DNA of 64,000 nucleotides from Plenodomus lindquistii (Eukaryota > Ascomycota > Dothideomycetes > Pleosporales > Leptosphaeriaceae), in contig JANUWI010000006.1 of assembly GCA_025504975.1 (NCBI GenBank), positions 434,001 to 498,000 on the forward strand. The letters are read 5' to 3'. Positions within the stretch are counted from its first letter, which is position 1. The number at the start of each line of letters is the position of its first letter. The position numbers and the translations under genes were made by a program. The notes under the pieces were generated by a model, which saw nothing but the letters and a program-made list of their open reading frames with translations, ran no database searches and was not told where the DNA came from. Shown one piece after another: positions 1 through 12,963 of this stretch.

Positions 1-30
1 AGCCCAGCCCAGCCCAGCCCAACCCAACCC
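1..30. repeat. pentanucleotide simple repeat upstream of HOM6
   Basis: The window opens with about four AGCCC units that grade into AACCC units. This is a short C-rich simple repeat about 50 nt before the homoserine dehydrogenase start codon. It does not match the TTAGGG/CCCTAA telomere repeat, so it is more likely promoter low complexity than a chromosome end. Confidence 0.6.
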
Positions 31-80
31 ATTCTCCAGACATCCAACCCAAGCTTTATTCTGTCAATTGACCTCACACA

Positions 81-1257
81 ATGCCTCACCCGCGTCAAGT
101 CTTCATCGCCGTCATCGGTGGGTACAACTCGGAATAGACCAAGTCAAGAAGAGTCATAATCACTAACGCAAAGAACAGGTGCCGGTGGCGTAGGCAAAGC
201 CTTCCTCTCCCAACTCTCAGGCCTCGCGCAACGCTTCTCCCAATCGCCAACTGCACCCTACTACATCTCCCTCATCTGGATTAGCACCTCCAAGAAGGCT
301 GTATACCACTCAGACTACCGATCAATCTCAGGATGGGAGGCCGAACTGCAGAAATCCAGCACCCCTCCCCTGCCTCCATCCGAACTTGCAGAGTACCTCG
401 TCAAGGCGCCCGGCAAGGTTGTCCTGGTCGACAACACAAGCAACCAGGACGTCGCAGACTCGTATCCCACATTTCTGAAGAAGGGCATCAGCATTGTCAC
501 ACCCAACAAGAAGGCCTTTTCCGGCAGTTACGACCTGTGGCAGCAGATCTTCAACGCTGCATCAAACGGTAACGGAATTGGAGGCTACATCTACCACGAG
601 TCGTCCGTGGGTGCTGGACTACCCGTCATCTCCACACTAAAGGACCTGGTCGAGACCGGTGATGAGGTTCAGAAGATTGAAGGCGTGTTCAGCGGGACCA
701 TGAGCTTCCTCTTCAACTCGTTCCAGCCCACAAGCGGTGGCGGCGGCAAGTTCTCCGCAGAAGTCACATCAGCAAAGGAGAAGGGTTATACCGAGCCCGA
801 CGCACGCGACGACCTCAACGGGCTGGATGTCGCGAGGAAACTCACCATTCTCGCCCGTCTCGCAGGTCTGAAGGTCGAATCACCAACTTCCTTCCCCGTC
901 CAATCGCTCATCCCCAAGGAACTCGAGTCCTGCAAATCTGGCGACGAGTTCCTACAACGACTACCCGAGTTCGACGACCAGATGGAGAAGCTGAAGAATG
1001 ATGCCGAGAAGGAGGGCAAGGTCATCCGTTTCGTGGGTAGCGTAGATGTTCCCAAGGGTGCGGTCAAGGTCGGCCTGGAGAAGTTCGACAAGAGCCATCC
1101 TATTGCGGCACTCAAGGGTAGTGACAACATCATTGCTTTCTACACGAAGCGATACGGTGATAACCCCCTCATCATTCAAGGTGCCGGTGCTGGAGGCGAT
1201 GTCACAGCTATGGGTGTTACGGCAGATCTGGTCAAGGTCTTGAGGCTGATAAACTAG
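81..1257 (+). CDS. HOM6: homoserine dehydrogenase
   Basis: The product reduces aspartate semialdehyde to homoserine with NAD(P)H, the branch point to threonine, methionine and isoleucine in the cytosol. Exons are 81-117 and 179-1257; the 61-nt intron (GTGGGT...ACAG) splits a Gly codon of the Rossmann loop, giving VIGAGGVGKAF at residues 11-21. The protein is 371 aa, usual for the fungal monofunctional enzyme. The catalytic/substrate-binding domain is clear: GVFSGTMSFLFN near residue 185, and the EKGYTEPDARDDL...GLDVARK signature at about 212-233 with the conserved Lys and Asp residues. The start at 81 is the first ATG and the only one that gives the nucleotide-binding motif after splicing. 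No ACT domain or aspartokinase fusion is present. The gene stands alone before a degenerate stretch. Confidence 0.95.
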
Positions 1258-1897
1258 AAGAAGAGTTGTAGACAAAACCTCACAATATGGCAATTGCAAG
1301 TGTATAGTCACGAAACTCCGCATCCATGATACCACTGTAGTCAGGCCGTCGGAACAGAGAAACAATACCTGCAAGATCTACTTCACCGGTCTACGGAGAA
1401 TTATTCAAGTCTGCGTTATCCTCTTCACTCGCCCTCTTCATTTTGTTCTCGTATGTCTCGAGACATGTCCTAAATTCTCTTTGACTAGTACCCAAAATGA
1501 TCTTTGGTACCCGGAGGCGGCAGTCCGTGACTATCTTGCAGATGTCACATATCTACCTGCATCTACTGCATAATACGACCTTCTGTTCGGCGGCTACTCT
1601 GATAGTGTGGAGGGCACTCGCTCTACCAATCAGCACAAACAACAGGCCAAGGACGCTGAAGATTATATAGATGCCGAAGACAATGAAGAAGCTAAACAAG
1701 CTAACGAAACTGAAGGCGTCAAGACATTCGACCAGCCTGACCTCAGTGCGTACAGTATTGTCTCAAGGTTAGTGCGAGACGTCATGATGATGTTTGAGGG
1801 CTACAAAGGTTAAAGGTGCGTCACACTGTGTCTCTTAGACATGTCTGCTGGTTACACTACTGCAGCACAACGACCTACTGATCTGCAAGCGAATCTC
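1258..1897. other. intergenic stretch, no gene seen
   Basis: Only short reading frames without ATG starts or splice support occur between the HOM6 stop and the decayed gene downstream. I see no RNA gene or repeat. Confidence 0.5.
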
Positions 1898-3109
1898 TTA
1901 TGTCGGCAGATCATCCACTACGATTCTATTATTACCAATAAGTAACCCACTCTCGAGTAGATATCTCTTCAGATACCCAGGCCAGAACTTGAGAATTGAT
2001 TTGGACGCCTCTGACATCCAATCGAATTGCCTCGAGAGAAGATCGAAGCCAAGTATAGCCCATTGGCGGCCAAAGTGTTGCGGGTGTTCGTATCCCATTT
2101 TCGCGAGCACGTAGGCGACACATGGGTTGCTGATGTCCCGCCAACTTCCATACCTGGCCTGCTGTGTCGAATCCATTGAGGGAAAACTCATCATGACTGC
2201 CAGAATCTCCTTTAACGACCCCCATGGTTTTGTAATGTAAGCAGGGTCCATATTGAGTAATCCTTTGTCCGGCGCAGCAGAGAACAAAGGCTCGTTCTCC
2301 TCGCAGTCATCCCAAAACCCTACCTAGAATAGTGGCTTCGTAGTTGTCGGCGCAGTACTCGGGCTCACCAGTGTATGGCCTGTATGTGGCAGTATCATAT
2401 GTTCGAGAGCGGATGTTCTGGAGAAACGCGGCCATGTCTTTGTTGTTGTCGGGGTGTAGCTCTGGGAGGAGCAGTCGGAGGTCATCAAGCACATCTTGAA
2501 GAGACAAACGAGAATCGTGTAAGCATTCAAGTGGGATCAGATTGGGGAACGACGCAAAGAAGGTGGAGGACTCGCCATCATCAAAGGCCGCCGTGCCGGC
2601 CGCGAAGCTGAAGGCCCCGCCAGCTTCCGCGTCACCATCATCGAAGGCTGCATAGTCAAATGCTTTCGAGGGCTGGACGCCATCTGATGATACCCATATG
2701 TACTCTGGTGAGGGCTTGGTGTCGCTACACAGCGTGAGGACAGTGCGGCCTTTGTTGGATTAGTACCTGAGCAACACGGTACATTGAGGATATAACGTCA
2801 ATTAGCTGTTCAGTGTATCCTATCCCAGTCAAGACGTCTTCCTTGTGGTTGTTGTCGGCGTCTCCCTTGCTGTTGCCGTAGGAGTCTTCCTCGCTGCATT
2901 GTTGACGTCTGGCAGCCCGAATTTCAGCCCGTGTGCATTAGCAACATGTTGGTGCAAGCGATATAAGGTCAACCTACCCGTGTAGCGCTCCAGGACGACA
3001 AGTACAGCGCTCGCTTTACATCGCTGGCCACCTGCGGTGCTGATCGCGACATCCGAAAGATAGGGAAGAGCTTGGGCTTGGCTTTAGCTTTGTGTTTCCG
3101 CGGGGCCAT
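1898..3109 (-). pseudogene. decayed hypothetical gene (frame breaks)
   Basis: A protein-like reading continues on the minus strand from an ATG at 3109 (a Lys-rich start, MAPRKHKAKAKPKL) to a stop at 1898, but it changes frame several times. A possible intron begins near 2977. One segment ends near 2760, followed by a new frame that runs to about 2325 and contains PSPEYIWVSSDG and DVLDDLRLLLPELHPDN. This is followed by a stop at 2307 and then a third frame from about 2312 to 1898 (FWDDCEENEPLF, AYVLAKMGYEHPQHFGRQ). The breaks near 2750 and 2312 cannot be explained by introns of normal fungal length in a compatible phase. I recognise no domain. The composition looks like a once-expressed cytosolic protein; sequencing error is the alternative. 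Confidence 0.5.
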
Positions 3110-3463
3110 GATGCTAATCTACTCCCTGTTGTGGCAGGGGCGGTGGGTGCCGGTGAGATGCGGTAGACGCAGAAGCAGCTAGCAGGTGGTGGTCGTGATG
3201 GTAAAAAGAAGGTAGGTGGGCAGTGGCGTAGTGGTGCAGATTGCCAGACGTTCTGTGTTGAGGTAAGAGCGCATTGATGACGAAATGAACTACCAAATGA
3301 GAATTGGCAACGCGATCATAAATCATTCATCTGAGATCATTAGCAAAGGCATGGAGATGTGGAGTGCATCTTGTTAATATCATACTTGATTGAGAAAAAC
3401 CATGAGCTTGTTTTGGTATGGTAGAGTGAGTCCAAACATGAACCGACGAGACTGTTCACCGTC
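3110..3463. other. spacer between two decayed genes
   Basis: I see no convincing gene or repeat. The only frames are short and unsupported. Confidence 0.4.
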
Positions 3464-4834
3464 TTACTTTGGCCCAAAAGACATTCTCAACGTGCGGGAA
3501 GCGTTTTCTCGCAACGCCTGGATGGCGTATGCAAGTTGTTGATCTGAAGTTATGGCGATAGCTCGGTTACCGGCACGGGGGTTTATGAACTGGATCTGAT
3601 TGGTGTCCCAATCAAAATGATACGCCCGGAGTTGAGAACATGATAGACTAAAGCTAATGTCGTCCAAGTCTACATTGTCATCTGAGCCCTCGATTGGGAC
3701 ATTCTCGTCTGCGAATAGTGACACCATACTAACCACTGCGAACTCTGCCTCTGATTCCCACTGATATTGTATCTTAATCGAAGAGTGAACAATATGGACC
3801 TTGGGCGGGGTTTTCTTTGGCGATAGTTGCTTCTTTGCCCAAGTGAATGGATGTGGGGGATACGCGGGCCAGTATGGGAACATAAGAGGACTCGGGGCCT
3901 TGGAAAATTTGACAATGAAATCGACCATAGCGGTTATGAAACCGAACCCCATAGGCTGTCGCCACACACCTCTTACTGTTTGATCTCCAAATGTAATGGA
4001 ATCTTGTAATCACCTTCGTCGCGCATGCTCCGGAGCGCAGTAACAAAGAATGCTGCATCTCGGATCACGAACCTATCACCATCATTGTCGACCCAGAAAT
4101 GTTGTATGTTTCCTGCTGGAATAGATCTTGAGACAAATGCGACATGACCCTCGTTTGACTTTTGGAGACTGCGAAGCAAGCGTGGAAGTTTGAAGAGGTC
4201 TAGACTAATATCGACGGGTGTTATCAGAGTGCAGCGCATCCCCCGGTGGAGAACTTGACGCATCCCAAACTCTACCCTCATCACCTCTGGAGCTGAACTG
4301 AAATTAAGATCCTCGATTGGCCTGACTATAGTGAAGGTTATCAACAGATGTTGAAACTTGTACAATTCTCCATCAGTCTTTGTTGAAATGCGAGTTGATC
4401 CCCGTTTCCACTGAGCAAGGGGCCATGCTCCACTCTCGAGCTTCTCTCAGTTGTGTTTTTGTGTTTGATGAAGTTGGATATAGCAGAAGTAAAAGATCGA
4501 AGCATGTCGTGTTGCCATTTTCTTGGTAGCTTAATGTCTGGGTGACCTTGCAACTTGTCATGGCTCGTGAGGTACTCGTAAATGCTCCAGTTCTAAAGGT
4601 CTACATCCTTGTCTGTACCAATATCCCTTTGATATACATCGTCTCCCCAAAGGCGTTCAGCAACATCTTTCCGAATAGTGTAGTACCATCTCACAGTGGT
4701 GTTAAAACCATGCATGAACTTTTCTTGAAAAACGTCATGGGGACGTACTTTAGGGTGATGTCTGTGTTCCGGTACCATTCAGCAGTGTTAGCATCGAAAT
4801 CTCGAGGTCTGGCAGCTCGCACTGCGGTCTGCAT
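3464..4834 (-). pseudogene. decayed hypothetical gene (stops and frameshifts)
   Basis: From an ATG at 4834 (MQTAVRAARPRDFDANTAEWY) to a stop at 3464 the minus strand carries a protein-like reading broken at least four times. There is a frameshift near 4735, an in-frame TAG near 4597, a frameshift near 4445 and a TAA at 3973 just before the last segment. The pieces include WYYTIRKDVAERLWGDD, RRHW-like basic stretches, VRPIEDLNFSSAPEVMRVEF, FWVDNDGDRFVIRDAAFFV and AYHFDWDTNQIQFINPRAG. Coding character in successive frames over nearly 1.4 kb argues for a real ancestral gene. No family is recognised. It lies next to another decayed gene in the same orientation, so this stretch appears to be under relaxed selection. 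Confidence 0.5.
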
Positions 4835-7800
4835 TAGTTAGAAAGGACCTGGGGAAAGAACCTCCACAGTCACCTCCTGTGGAGGTGAGGTAGGTAATGC
4901 ATGAACGAGTGTATGTGCAATGGAAGAGTAACCGCTGACCGAGTCTCCTGTGTTTGCTTCGATAGGTACCTAGGTGATTGTCATTGTGGGTATGATGATA
5001 TATTGCGATCACATTGTCAGCGTGGTGTACTTGTTCTACTGTTCGTTGTCATCTATGTATTTGGCTACCTCGACCCGTCTCGCTACGGCCCGCAGAGCAG
5101 GCCATCAGGCAACCCATGACTATTGCATGATCAGAGTCAGCGAAGTTCGTGTTTATGTTACTATATCTTGGCTTCATGATTACAAGAACCAGGCCTGCTT
5201 TTCGTTATGGCGTGTCGTACATGAACAATCACGCGAAGACATTTGGGAAGGAGGCTATGTGTACATCTCTACAACTTGGTTATCGACAGGTATGTGCTTA
5301 TGATGCCTGGGTCTTATTCATGCTGACATTAACACTCAAACGTTATACCTACTAAAAGCAATCACAACACTGACCTTTTTGGCCTCAGCTCATGGTGGTC
5401 AGATTTGACCACGACTTGCGCCGGAAGAAGAGGGATGCACTGGCAGTGGTCAATCATAGACTTGTGCAAGCATGTCATGCAGCTTAGTCCCAACCCACGG
5501 AGTACAATGCGTCTGCACAGTGGTACAAAGCTGGATATAGACCAGTACCGAGTAAATATGACAGGCCTGTATTAGCTAGCCTTCGTCAAGACAATGGGAA
5601 AAATCTAGACCTTCAGTGCCCGTACGCTTCTTTATGTGCTGGTAAGCTACCATAGTCCTTGAGGCTACCGGAAATCAAAGCTCTTTTCTCGGCTTAACAG
5701 GATGGCCCCACACGTATGTGGCTTATCAGATCGAGATCAGTGATCAAGAGGCCCCATAATCGTATTGTAATGTTTCCGCGACAACATCGCAGAAATAAGT
5801 GGCACGCCGTCAGCATCCCTACCTGTCACGCCAGGTCTGTCGCGTAATCCGCTGGCTCCAGTACATTGTGTGTATTGTGTGTTGGGACCATAAGCACGCG
5901 ATCATCAGCGCCTCAAACAGAGCTGATGGTGTCGTTACCACGGCGTTGGAAACCCTCGCTCTTGTTCTCTTGCTTGGTCGTCTTGGAAGGTTACGCGAAG
6001 TTGGGGGCGTCATGAACAAGATACAAGCGCAATAGGTCAGGAAATGCCTTCTGATGAAGGGGGGCACTTGGCTGGCTGCTTGTATTGCACGATCGTTGGC
6101 TGTCTCTCAACGCCGCATGCGGATGGTGGGGCTGGGCTGTTCAGGTAGAAGTTAGAACGCTAGGTGCTGCGATTGCGGTCGCGATGAAAGGAGCGGGGTT
6201 GCCAGCGGCCAAACCTACTAGGCTACCGGTAAAGGTATCCTTTGCCAAGCTCGCCAAGGGGATACCAAGAGACAAGCTGAGGGCGGAACGAATGGACGGC
6301 GTTTGCGCGGCGCAATGGTGCTTGAGGGCGTTGAGGCTGTGCTGTCGTCGTGTGGATCAACAAAGGTGGTGCTTCCAGGAATTTCCGCCCGTGTTTCTCC
6401 CTTGATGGTCAGGGAAATGGGAATATCAGTGCGTTCGACTTTGCGCCTCGAGTTTGCCAGGCAACGAGATTTCAGCAAGCTCCTTGGGCCGCAAGGTGAT
6501 TAAAGGGGCCGAATGACATCTCATGGCTGCACTGTCCGCCGGTCTGTGTAATGGCTCTCCTGTCAGATACGGGAGCACTATCGGCAGGCCTGCTAGTCTA
6601 CAACTTTGTGTGCATGGCACGCTGTAGCTTGTGACGAAGCATGTCTGTCCTACGGTCTACCGGGTGTGCGCATGTGGAGCCGATGGCTGACGTCCGACCT
6701 ACATATGTACACAGTAGGCGCCGTACTTCGGTATTTGGCTCCTTTGGCCAACTACCGCTGTAGCAGACGGCGCGGAGAGTACAGTAGTTCCGGAAGGGCG
6801 GACAACGGAGTGTGCAGTATGTCGCGTTGAGGCAAAGCACGTAATGATCCACTGTGTGATTGTCGTGACCGCGATCTTGTGATGGATTAGGGTTTGGCAC
6901 GAAAATCGGTCCATCAAAGCATGACTTCATCTGGAGGTGTTTGTACCGGCTATTCCTGGCCGGAGTGATCAGCACACAATAGTCCGGCCTCCGCTCGCAA
7001 GCTCCTCGCCCTGGGGACCTCTGCCTCGTTCCGCTCGCTACCGACAGCTGCAGCTCTACCGCATCGTACTCTTGCTGCTGCATTGTCACGAGGTGATGCG
7101 ACAAGCAGAAGGTTGTAGTACGAGTTTGTTATCAGTGGCGCAAATAGTGTCCTGAATTATGTATACCGAACCATGCAGAGGAACCTCGTGAGATCTTGTG
7201 TGAGGATTCAGGTCCGTCACTCCATACAATAGGTAATCATCGTTAAGAAAGCCCCGGGCATATTGCAGACATGCCGGCATTATTCGCCAGAGTCGAATCA
7301 TGGATCCTTTTTGCCCAAATGGCCAGGGCCTCTGACGATGGGTTCTCGTAAACGACGGTCAGGGCGGCGTCGCCGCCAGGGCTGGTGTTTGATTGTCACA
7401 CAGGGGGCTTCGCACCGGTAAAAAGCACAAGACGCAAGCAGCCATGTCGTCTGATATGGACGGGTCTGTGCCAATGGAAATGCGCCCGACCACATGCAAG
7501 CGATCGTGACATGTTCTCAGTTATCTAGGAGCGGTGAGACAGACGATGCGAAAAGACGGTTTGTCGCAGTTCCAGCACATCGGTACATGCCACGATCTAC
7601 CCAGGGCTTGAAGACCACCTTTTGGTGCGTCGTTAGCTCGAATTCCGCGTGTTTCTTTCCGCTGCCGCGACGGGCTTGGTCCACTTCGTAGCCAAACGTC
7701 GGTCGCACACGGACACCCAATCCCAAATACTCCACTTGCGCTAATCTTTCCCCCCCATGTCTAGATCCCAGCTCCTCGCTGCCCAGTACAGTGGTCTTGT

Positions 7801-8131
7801 TCAAATAAGGATGCCCTTCTGCGCCCTCTCGTCGTCACACATTTCGCACCCAAGAATTCCAGCTAAATACCGAGGATCTTCCCACAATATCTGCACTTTG
7901 CCTACTACTACTGTGTACATTTCACGCCTTGACCCACGGCCTTCTCTCAACCCCTTCCCACATCACTGCCTACTTCCAACTACAAGCTCGACCTTCTTCT
8001 TACCCACCCGGCGCATCTGAATCTATCTACCCCGGATTGCCACCCGTCTTCACCACGACATCGCCGACTTCCCAAGGGCACAACCCCCCGCACACCAGTC
8101 CATTACCATCTCACCCAAATCATACGCAACC
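4835..8131. other. gene-poor stretch
   Basis: I find no reading frame with an ATG, family resemblance or coherent splice signals in this 3.3 kb. Short frames on both strands look random. No transposon ends or tRNA are visible. The part after about 7740 becomes pyrimidine-rich on the plus strand, as expected for the promoter and 5-prime leader of the gene starting at 8132. Confidence 0.45.
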
Positions 8132-8704
8132 ATGTGTGTTGCCGAACTTTGCGTCACGGTACAATCATGCCAACACCGGTGGTTCCATCTAGTCCGTCCG
8201 TGCAGCCCCTCTAGCAACCTCTCCACATGTTCACGCAAGCTGGGACTGGTTGGTTGGGAGAAGCAGCTTGATTACTGCCCATACTGCAACGGCAACGTTT
8301 CTGAGTTCGAGTACAGGCTTATTGGCAACGGGCCCGCCCCTCCAGTAGGCTCGCTATCTGGTCTCGCTCGGTCCCACTCAGTTTCCCTAAACACTACTCG
8401 CGCCATCTCCAGGACCGATTCCGCCAGCAGTGTAGGTTCCAAATGCAGCCTCGTGACTGCAGCCTCGGTCAAAAACAGAGCAATGAACAATCGCCTCGAC
8501 GCCTACTTCTTCCCATCGAACGACCAGCCCTACCCTGCAGTGCGCGAAGACGACGAGGACAGCAACGTTACACGCAGCCCCAGCGACATCTCTAGCAACG
8601 ACAACAGTAGTGTACGCCGCGACTCGGTAGCGGAGCCCTACAAAGTCAACATGCTTTCACGCGTACGACGAAGGACCAAGCGCATCTCTGGCATCTTCCG
8701 CTGA
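8132..8704 (+). CDS. small Cys/His-motif hypothetical protein
   Basis: This is a single-exon frame of 190 aa starting at an ATG (8132) after a long C/T-rich leader. Residues 1-50 contain spaced Cys and His: CVTVQSCQHRW, PCSP, STCSRK and then CPYCNG at about 49-54. This resembles a small fungal family whose short N-terminal Cys/His segment may bind metal. Residues 75-190 are Ser/Asp-rich and probably disordered, ending in a basic tail (RVRRRTKRISGIFR). There is no signal peptide or membrane segment. I do not know its function; the metal-binding idea is inferred from Cys spacing only. Confidence 0.65.
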   Translation: MCVAELCVTVQSCQHRWFHLVRPCSPSSNLSTCSRKLGLVGWEKQLDYCPYCNGNVSEFEYRLIGNGPAPPVGSLSGLARSHSVSLNTTRAISRTDSASSVGSKCSLVTAASVKNRAMNNRLDAYFFPSNDQPYPAVREDDEDSNVTRSPSDISSNDNSSVRRDSVAEPYKVNMLSRVRRRTKRISGIFR

Positions 8705-11700
8705 AGCCCTTTGATATGAACACACACCCAATGTCCACGTCACTACCGCCGCGTGCATCGCCTACTCCACTCACGATATACCACACCTAGACGTCTTGGC
8801 ATTATGCTATTGCTGCAAGTCCAGACCGTGGGCTGAAAGACGGTCTTCGTATGGCCCACTTTACTCCACCCTCGGCCCGTTCATATACGGATCACCTGGG
8901 CGCATCATCACACTACAGTCACATGCGCAACCGTTACCCACCATCTCGACTCCACGCAACTACCTACAGTAGACACCCCACTTCTTCGCTTCGCTTCTTT
9001 GTACTTTTTTCTGTTATTCAGCATGACTAGCGAGTTTACAGTTCTTCTCTCAGCTTCAGATACCCACTTTGTTCTAGCAACAGCAATTGCGCTCTTCACT
9101 TCGGCGTTCAATCTCATTGAAGAAAGGCTTCATTTGGGATAACGTCCAAGCCGGGGCGACCTGCAACTCAGTCCACCGCCCTTTGTTGGAGATTTTGTTG
9201 GAATGTGGATATGGGTGAAGGAGTAGTTGGGTTTTCCTTGGCTGGTTCTGTTTGGGCTCCGACATGCCCTGTAAGCGTCGTGCACCATGCACACCGCACG
9301 AGAAGAAAAAGCTACTGGCTGCTTACTCAACGATAACTATGACTCAATTAAAACTGTTTCAGGCTTCGCACAGACATGCGAGGCGCTCAAAACGCAAACA
9401 TTGCTTGCTCTGAAATTGCGCTTTCGTCCCTGCAAATTTTCCTCCCCCTTCGCCCATTCAGCCACGTGTATAGGGAACGTGTGTCTTGGTCTGCTCACAG
9501 TGCGCTTGACCGTGCATCTGCCTCCGTGCTGCCCTTGCCAACATTGTCAGCACCCACCTGTCATGCACCTTGCAGGGCTGTTATCACTGCCAAGTTATGC
9601 AGGCTACTCCTTTCCGCTCCGCCCGCGCTCCTTCACCGCTTGCCTACATCTCGAGGTGCGGTGAAGGAATCGTCACGTGCGATATGACTTCGTTATTCAC
9701 ATTGTGCGTTCTGATAGCCGAATTACGACCGTGGGGACCACACATCTGCAGTGCCGCGCACAAAACTTCATCGATAGATGGATCCCCTTGGATAATACCG
9801 TACGCGCCTCCACCTTCGACAAATTCAATCTAGTCTTACAGTGCAACATGAACCCGAGAAATCAGCAATTGCCACATAGAGGTCGTGACAAGCAAATCCA
9901 AGCCCTTTGCAACAGAGCTTATCTTTCGTGTAGCTCCCTTACTTTGGAACGATTAAAGTGTCCAGACTGTTGGAAAGCGTAATTTGTTTTATACTATCGA
10001 AAGCCGAACCTTCGGGACCATGTCTCGTCATCGCGCCGCCACGTCATGCCAGCAGCCACACTTGGGGCGTTTTAGAATCTGTTGTGCACGCATTGTGTTT
10101 GTAGGCAGTGTTCCCTTGCAGAGAGCTGCGTCGGCACTTGAAGGTGTTGTGGAATGAAGCCACTGTGTCCGCCCGACACACGGGAACACTAGACAATCAC
10201 CGAAGTGTACCGAAGTGGTGTTGTATCACTTTCGATGGAGGAGACATGCATAGGAAACGCTCGTTAATGTTTCGGGAGGAAGCAAGACCGATTCGCTTTG
10301 GCATCAATCAATTTGCGCATCATCGATGGCAAAATTCCTGTGTTGGCAAAGTCTCCTAGCATTGGCCTTGGGACACAAACTCAATGTCCTACGCGTGAAA
10401 GCATGAGAGTCATCATTTAGCATCATTAACCAAGGCTCACGTCATCTCGTCATAACTTAAACACCCCCCATCAACGATTAACAACGTTACCAAACCCAAT
10501 ATCCCACTTCACCAGCTAAGCGATAAGAAACACCGAGCAAGCCTCACCCGTAACATCACATGTTCCACCAACAGAAGAAGCACAGCATTAAGCTTTGCGA
10601 CAAAGCTTATCAAATCGCCGCTCATTGTCTCCGTGCTCCTCTGCGATCATTTATGATCTGCACGCATAGTTGTCTCAAATGGGAAGTTCCAACACTTTTA
10701 TAGTCTGCCTATCTTCGGCGCGATCAAGTCCGCCGCAGCGATCGTGATGATCTCTGATGTGCGGCTCCCAGTCGATCACGAGAACACGTGCAGTAGATGC
10801 GCAGTATGGCGACCTCAGGTTCAGATGGTCAAAGAATCGATCTCCACGACAATGATGCATGTTTTTAACTTTAGGGGTAGGTTTGGCTAATGGCCGTCAT
10901 GATTGTCCTCGTCACTCGTATGATGTAACATTCAGACCATCTGCATAGGCGTAGCATTGCTTGGACTAGCTAATGCGGCGACAACCCTGTAGCTGCTATT
11001 GTTCAGCCGATACATCAACGTCACTAACACAGTGTTGTTTTTCATTGCGCCCGCGAGAATATTGCAGCCTGCCACATTCAGCGATCAGAAGGAGGAGATG
11101 GCGCAACATTACAGCATGCTTTGGTGGCTACACTACAGTCGTCACACCGTTGGACCACCTGATAGTTTGTGTTTGAGTCTTACAACAAGAAGTATTACAA
11201 TATGCTGTATATCCAGGAGACACATGACAGCTACACACGTGCTGGCTGCACACTTCGCACGGTTAGGAAGGACGACCCCGACATCTGGTACATTGTCCTT
11301 CACCACTATGTTGCTCTTGTGCTTCTCTATGCATCGACTACACTCGTGCAGATTAGTGCCCTCGATTAAATCCGAGTCCTTGTTGAGGTGTGTCGTGTGG
11401 CAGATGTCACAATGATGTTTTCAGAGCAACGAGTATCGTCGCAACGACCATACCCTGAAGAGTTTCGGTGAAACGGTCTCGTACCAGAGAAGGCACCATA
11501 CTACACGGTTGAAAGAGCGATCCTTTAACTTTGTGCTAGCCTTGGCTTTCAGCGGTATTCTGTGGCCGTCACTTTGTGTTCTAGAAAATTAGAACTCACG
11601 CCTTTCATCGTCCATGTTTATACGCAGATTCCAATTTAAATTGACGACAAAGACGACATTTCGATGACTGTTCAAGAGGCTTCTCGTAATCCAGTTCGTG

Positions 11701-12963
11701 GATTCAGGTCTCTGCACGTACTTAAATCGACCCCTTTAATGCTTGCATGTTGAAAGTATTATAGAGCTAGAAACAAAAGCTCAGTCTCCATCAGTTGCTT
11801 GGATTACCTCTTAGCAAGACCGACATGAAGGCTCGGAGGTAGAATCATGACATTGGTGGCTCAGAGCGTACTCACGATCATAGCATACGCAAAGTGTACA
11901 ACATTTGACAGGAAAGTACAGTTGCATCCCTCAGAGCAATCCATCTTTGTGCAGGCTACGTCTGACGAGCTTTCTCTAGTACTATCAAGCATGCCAACAA
12001 GATGTTCCTGGCGAACAAAAGGCCTCGACGTCTGGGCAGTTAGTTGTGCAAGCCGTGCGGCGTCGCAGAAACGCTGTGCTCTGATCCTCGGTGTGACTTT
12101 GCGGCCCAGAAGAGCAGACGACCTGCCTATTCCTACGGACCTAGAGGGAATAGGGTTCGCGTGTGGTGCTTTGTTAGGTGTGATCTGTGTGACAAATTTA
12201 TCAGCGGTAAGATACGCCTGAAGTTGAGTCCTGATACAGATCCACGGGCATGCAAAACATGCATAGAAGAACACGAGCGTCAATCAGAAGAGCGAATTCG
12301 GAAACATGCAGAGCCGTACGACATGTTTTTTATAAGATCAAGAGGAGCAGTTAGTGTTGCAATCGTGTAGCCAGCGGTCATATCCAGGAGACACTGTGCT
12401 ACGTTGCAGTTCGCTTTGCAATCCCTCCAAGATGGACTGTCGGGGCCTCGTACCAGTCTGGGAACTGAAGTGTAGGCACTAGAGTCTTTCATAGTGTTAT
12501 GGTAAAGCAATCGCTCTAATCTTGAATAGGTCTGTACTTGGACTCGATGTATATTAATCTTCTGGGCACGACAACGTTGGCACAATGTTCCGCCTTTGGT
12601 ACCATTGTAGACGGTCTGGCGATGTTTGCCGCAAGCTCTACAATGTATGGCGGATACTTTATATTTTGCAATGAACGCCAAAAGTGGTGCGTCTATGTCG
12701 TAGCTACTCTCATCTCAAATAAGTAAGATATTGTATTGCGATGGTGTATCTAACAGACAGATTTAAGAAGTACAATGCAACGCACCTTCCATCTCTGTAG
12801 CCCTCAAACATCACCATCATGTTTCGCGTCCGTAGGCACTGAGGCCCTCATGATTCTTTGCTTCTAATGTAACCTCTAGATGAAGGTATAACGTCATACT
12901 CTATGCGATTGATGTCACAGCCGAACACCCTCTTAGAGATCTGTATGCCACGCGTTGAAATCT
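8705..12963. other. gene-poor stretch of 4.3 kb
   Basis: Nothing here could be supported as a gene. Between about 11.86 and 12.68 kb both strands carry open frames with CxxC pairs (see findings), but neither has a good start or splice structure. The last 300 bp probably include the 3-prime region of ATG11. Confidence 0.45.

Noticed and set aside
1..30. Possible telomere repeat at the left edge
   Set aside because: Units are AGCCC/AACCC, not CCCTAA, and a housekeeping gene starts 50 nt later.
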